This document shows, piece after piece, positions 62,247-64,000 of a stretch of DNA of 64,000 nucleotides. Numbering within the stretch: position 1 is the first letter of the stretch; every line of letters starts with the position of its first letter. The notes below the pieces were generated by a model. That model worked only from the letters and a program-made list of their open reading frames with translations. It did not search any database and was not told the DNA's origin. The DNA is taken from the NCBI GenBank assembly GCA_000333855.2, contig CM007320.1, positions 2,771,684 through 2,835,683 of the forward strand. The letters run 5' to 3'. The position numbers and the translations under genes are program-made. Source of the stretch: Endotrypanum monterogeii. Lineage: Eukaryota > Euglenozoa > Kinetoplastea > Trypanosomatida > Trypanosomatidae.

Positions 62247-63104
62247 CCACATACCTGTCTAGGGTAAGGAAGCTGTGTATGATCCTCTAAAAAAGGAAAG
62301 CATGTACACGTCTGCTCGACACAGTCTACTACCCACTACATGCAGCGGACAGCATGTGGTGCCCGTGTATCGCCTGAATGCTTTGTGAATTCAATTTTTT
62401 TTTTCTGTTTGTGTTTCCAGTTCTCCGCTGCTTCTCTCATGTATTCCCCATTGAAGAGCGACCCGCTTGCTCTTCCTGGCTAGCAAGCAGGTTGTTTGCG
62501 CATCAGGTGTGCAGATGCCACACAGCCAAATCGATGTTAGCGGACACACCTGTGGAATTCAACAGTCTTACCACAAATCGACAGTGGTGTCAATCTATCT
62601 CAAACTTTTAAAAAAGTATGCTGAGCACATGTGTTGTAGCATCTCCTTGATTCACATGCATGGCAGCGTTGAGGAGGCACTATCAAGCTACCGCAAACGC
62701 GGATTGCGTATTTTCGTGTGGCCAATCCGCAACGCATGCACTCAACTCATTTTACACCTGTTGTCCTTTTTTTTTTTTTTCCTCCTCGGACGTGCGCCGT
62801 GTCCTCTCTCTCTCTCTCTCTCAACGTATGAAAGGGGGCTTTTCCCCTCCCCTCTCCCCCCCCCCCCCCCGCCTTTCCTTCGACGGTGGTATGTCGTCTA
62901 CTTTTTTAGAAACCATTTGGAACATATTTCGCAATTGAGTTGTTTCAGGACGTCTGTGTCTGTGTGCTTTGCATAGTGAACCTCACAACAGTTGCCTCCT
63001 CCTCACCCCGTCCCTCCACCTTGGTTCCCTGTGTCTCTCTGCGACTTGGATTGCGGATATCAGCTTCAAACCCAAAAGTTTTTGGTTCACTTCTTCATAC
63101 GCTA
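62247..63104. other. Intergenic region / UTRs
   Basis: No gene is recognised. It has T-rich tracts, a CT run (62803-62822), a C14 run near 62857-62870 and a pyrimidine-rich leader ending at AG 63062-63063. Confidence 0.6.
63000..63063 (+). promoter_or_regulatory. Predicted SL trans-splice acceptor for the last gene
   Basis: CT-rich sequence (about 62994-63045) is followed by GATATCAG, with AG at 63062-63063. The next ATG is 63105, giving a 41-nt 5' UTR. Confidence 0.6.
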
Positions 63105-64000
63105 ATGGATAAATCGGACCAACTCTGGTCTTTAGTGGACCAGCAACGGGGATCGTCTTCCCCGCTGCCCATCAGGACTCTCTCCACTGGCCGTAGAAAA
63201 ACACCAAGAGAGCAGCAGGCAACTCAAACCTTACTACGCACTTCACAAGCACTTGATCATGCCGCCGCTACGGCCATTATTCGTGCTACGAACCACATTA
63301 CAGCGGTGGTGGCCGCATTAGACGCCCTTACCCCAGCCTCGGTGGCCCATCTTCAGAATAGTCTGCTTCTCTCGGATGCCGAACTACTTTCCCTAAGTAG
63401 CTCTTTAAAGGCATTCATGGACACCATCACGAAGGCTTCCGCCTTGGCACACACACAACGCTGGTGGGGTCGCACCACCGGTGCGTCTTGGGCGACGAGA
63501 GCAGAGGCCTCGGACACCCTAAATAGTTTCCCAACAGATCCATCTGAATCGTCTCGTGGAAAAGCAGAAGGTGACTTCGTTGCCCATCTTCGTCAAATTG
63601 TTTCCACTCTCGAGAAACGTATTTCTGAGAAACGACTTCACGTCGCCCTTGCGAAGGAGGAACTGGCTCTATACAAAAGAGAGCTGTTTCTCTACGGTCA
63701 TTGTGGTGTGCTTTCTTTGTCGGAGGCGGCGGCCTCTGAGATAAGCTCCTGCCTGAATACATTCCGCCAGGCGGCGCCGTTGCAAGGAAAACAAAACAGG
63801 AAGACAATAGCATACGCAGAGGACGATGTGCAGTGCGAACCACATCGCACCTCGTCAAAGCCTCACAACACGAAGTCAGGCTTTAGTACAGCTTTCCGTG
63901 TTGTCGATTCTATGATTCAGCGGACTGCAGAGACGGTCAAGACGGCCGGCAACCACGCGGACTCGGCGTTGCAGGCGGCAGTCACAGGCGGTCACGCTGT
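63105..64000 (+). CDS. Unknown protein, 5' part only (cut by window edge)
   Basis: An open frame from ATG 63105 runs without a stop to the window end, about 298 codons. I do not recognise the family. The protein begins MDKSDQLWSLVDQQRG and is mostly helical, with no signal peptide or membrane segment in the visible part. Ala/Leu-rich helices (about 40-110) are followed by a charged coiled-coil-like stretch (about 155-195, 'IVSTLEKRISEKRLHVALAKEELALYKREL'). The last visible part (SMIQRTAETVKTAGNHADSA...) is Ala/Thr-rich and amphipathic. The coding nature is supported by length, the first ATG after an acceptor, and the absence of the low-complexity repeats seen in the spacers. Confidence 0.8.
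   Translation, partial: MDKSDQLWSLVDQQRGSSSPLPIRTLSTGRRKTPREQQATQTLLRTSQALDHAAATAIIRATNHITAVVAALDALTPASVAHLQNSLLLSDAELLSLSSSLKAFMDTITKASALAHTQRWWGRTTGASWATRAEASDTLNSFPTDPSESSRGKAEGDFVAHLRQIVSTLEKRISEKRLHVALAKEELALYKRELFLYGHCGVLSLSEAAASEISSCLNTFRQAAPLQGKQNRKTIAYAEDDVQCEPHRTSSKPHNTKSGFSTAFRVVDSMIQRTAETVKTAGNHADSALQAAVTGGHA

Overview
The window looks like nuclear DNA of a trypanosomatid protist, most likely of the Leishmania/Leptomonas/Crithidia group. All 17 complete protein genes, and one cut by the right edge, lie on the + strand over 64 kb. None needs an intron. Nearly every start codon is the first ATG after a pyrimidine tract followed by AG, the signature of spliced-leader (SL) trans-splicing of a polycistronic transcript. 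Intergenic DNA is long and full of (TA)n, (TG)n, (CT)n and homopolymer runs. No strand switch, tRNA, rRNA, CRISPR array or intact transposon was found. The genus is inferred from style only.

Layout: (1) 1-8 kb: RMDN-like TPR protein, mitochondrial intermediate peptidase (M3) and a 160-aa protein of unknown function. (2) 8-16 kb: an N gap, a DNAJC9-like J-protein and a large AAAP-type amino acid transporter. (3) 16-23 kb: PrmC/HemK-type glutamine methyltransferase, CFAP298 (dynein-arm assembly), an N gap with duplicated flanks, and ribosomal protein eL18. (4) 23-31 kb: a 1053-aa protein of unknown function and a COQ8-type atypical kinase. (5) 32-39 kb: two alpha-kinase paralogues sharing a UIM-like C-terminus. 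(6) 38.6-45.3 kb: a 6.7-kb interval with no recognisable gene. (7) 45-54 kb: a PSP1-domain protein, a 0.5-kb sequence present on both sides of an N gap, and an unknown 328-aa protein with a possible upstream ORF. (8) 54-64 kb: UTP18, a PHD/extended-PHD chromatin protein with an AT-hook, a TMEM17-family transition-zone membrane protein, and the 5' part of an unknown gene.

The genes do not form one pathway, as is normal for trypanosomatid directional clusters. Themes are mitochondrial function (M3 peptidase, PrmC, COQ8), the flagellum (CFAP298, TMEM17-like), ribosome production (eL18, UTP18), chromatin (PHD protein, DNAJC9-like) and signalling (alpha-kinases). Regulation is expected to be post-transcriptional, through UTRs and trans-splicing. 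Several starts were moved inward, because the longest open frames begin at TTG or GTG upstream of the splice acceptor. The most interesting points are the conserved UIM-like tail of the two alpha-kinases, acceptors that sit directly on the start codon, strong G-quadruplex motifs in 3' regions, the possible 7-codon upstream ORF, and the 6.7-kb gene-free interval with A-tailed segments.
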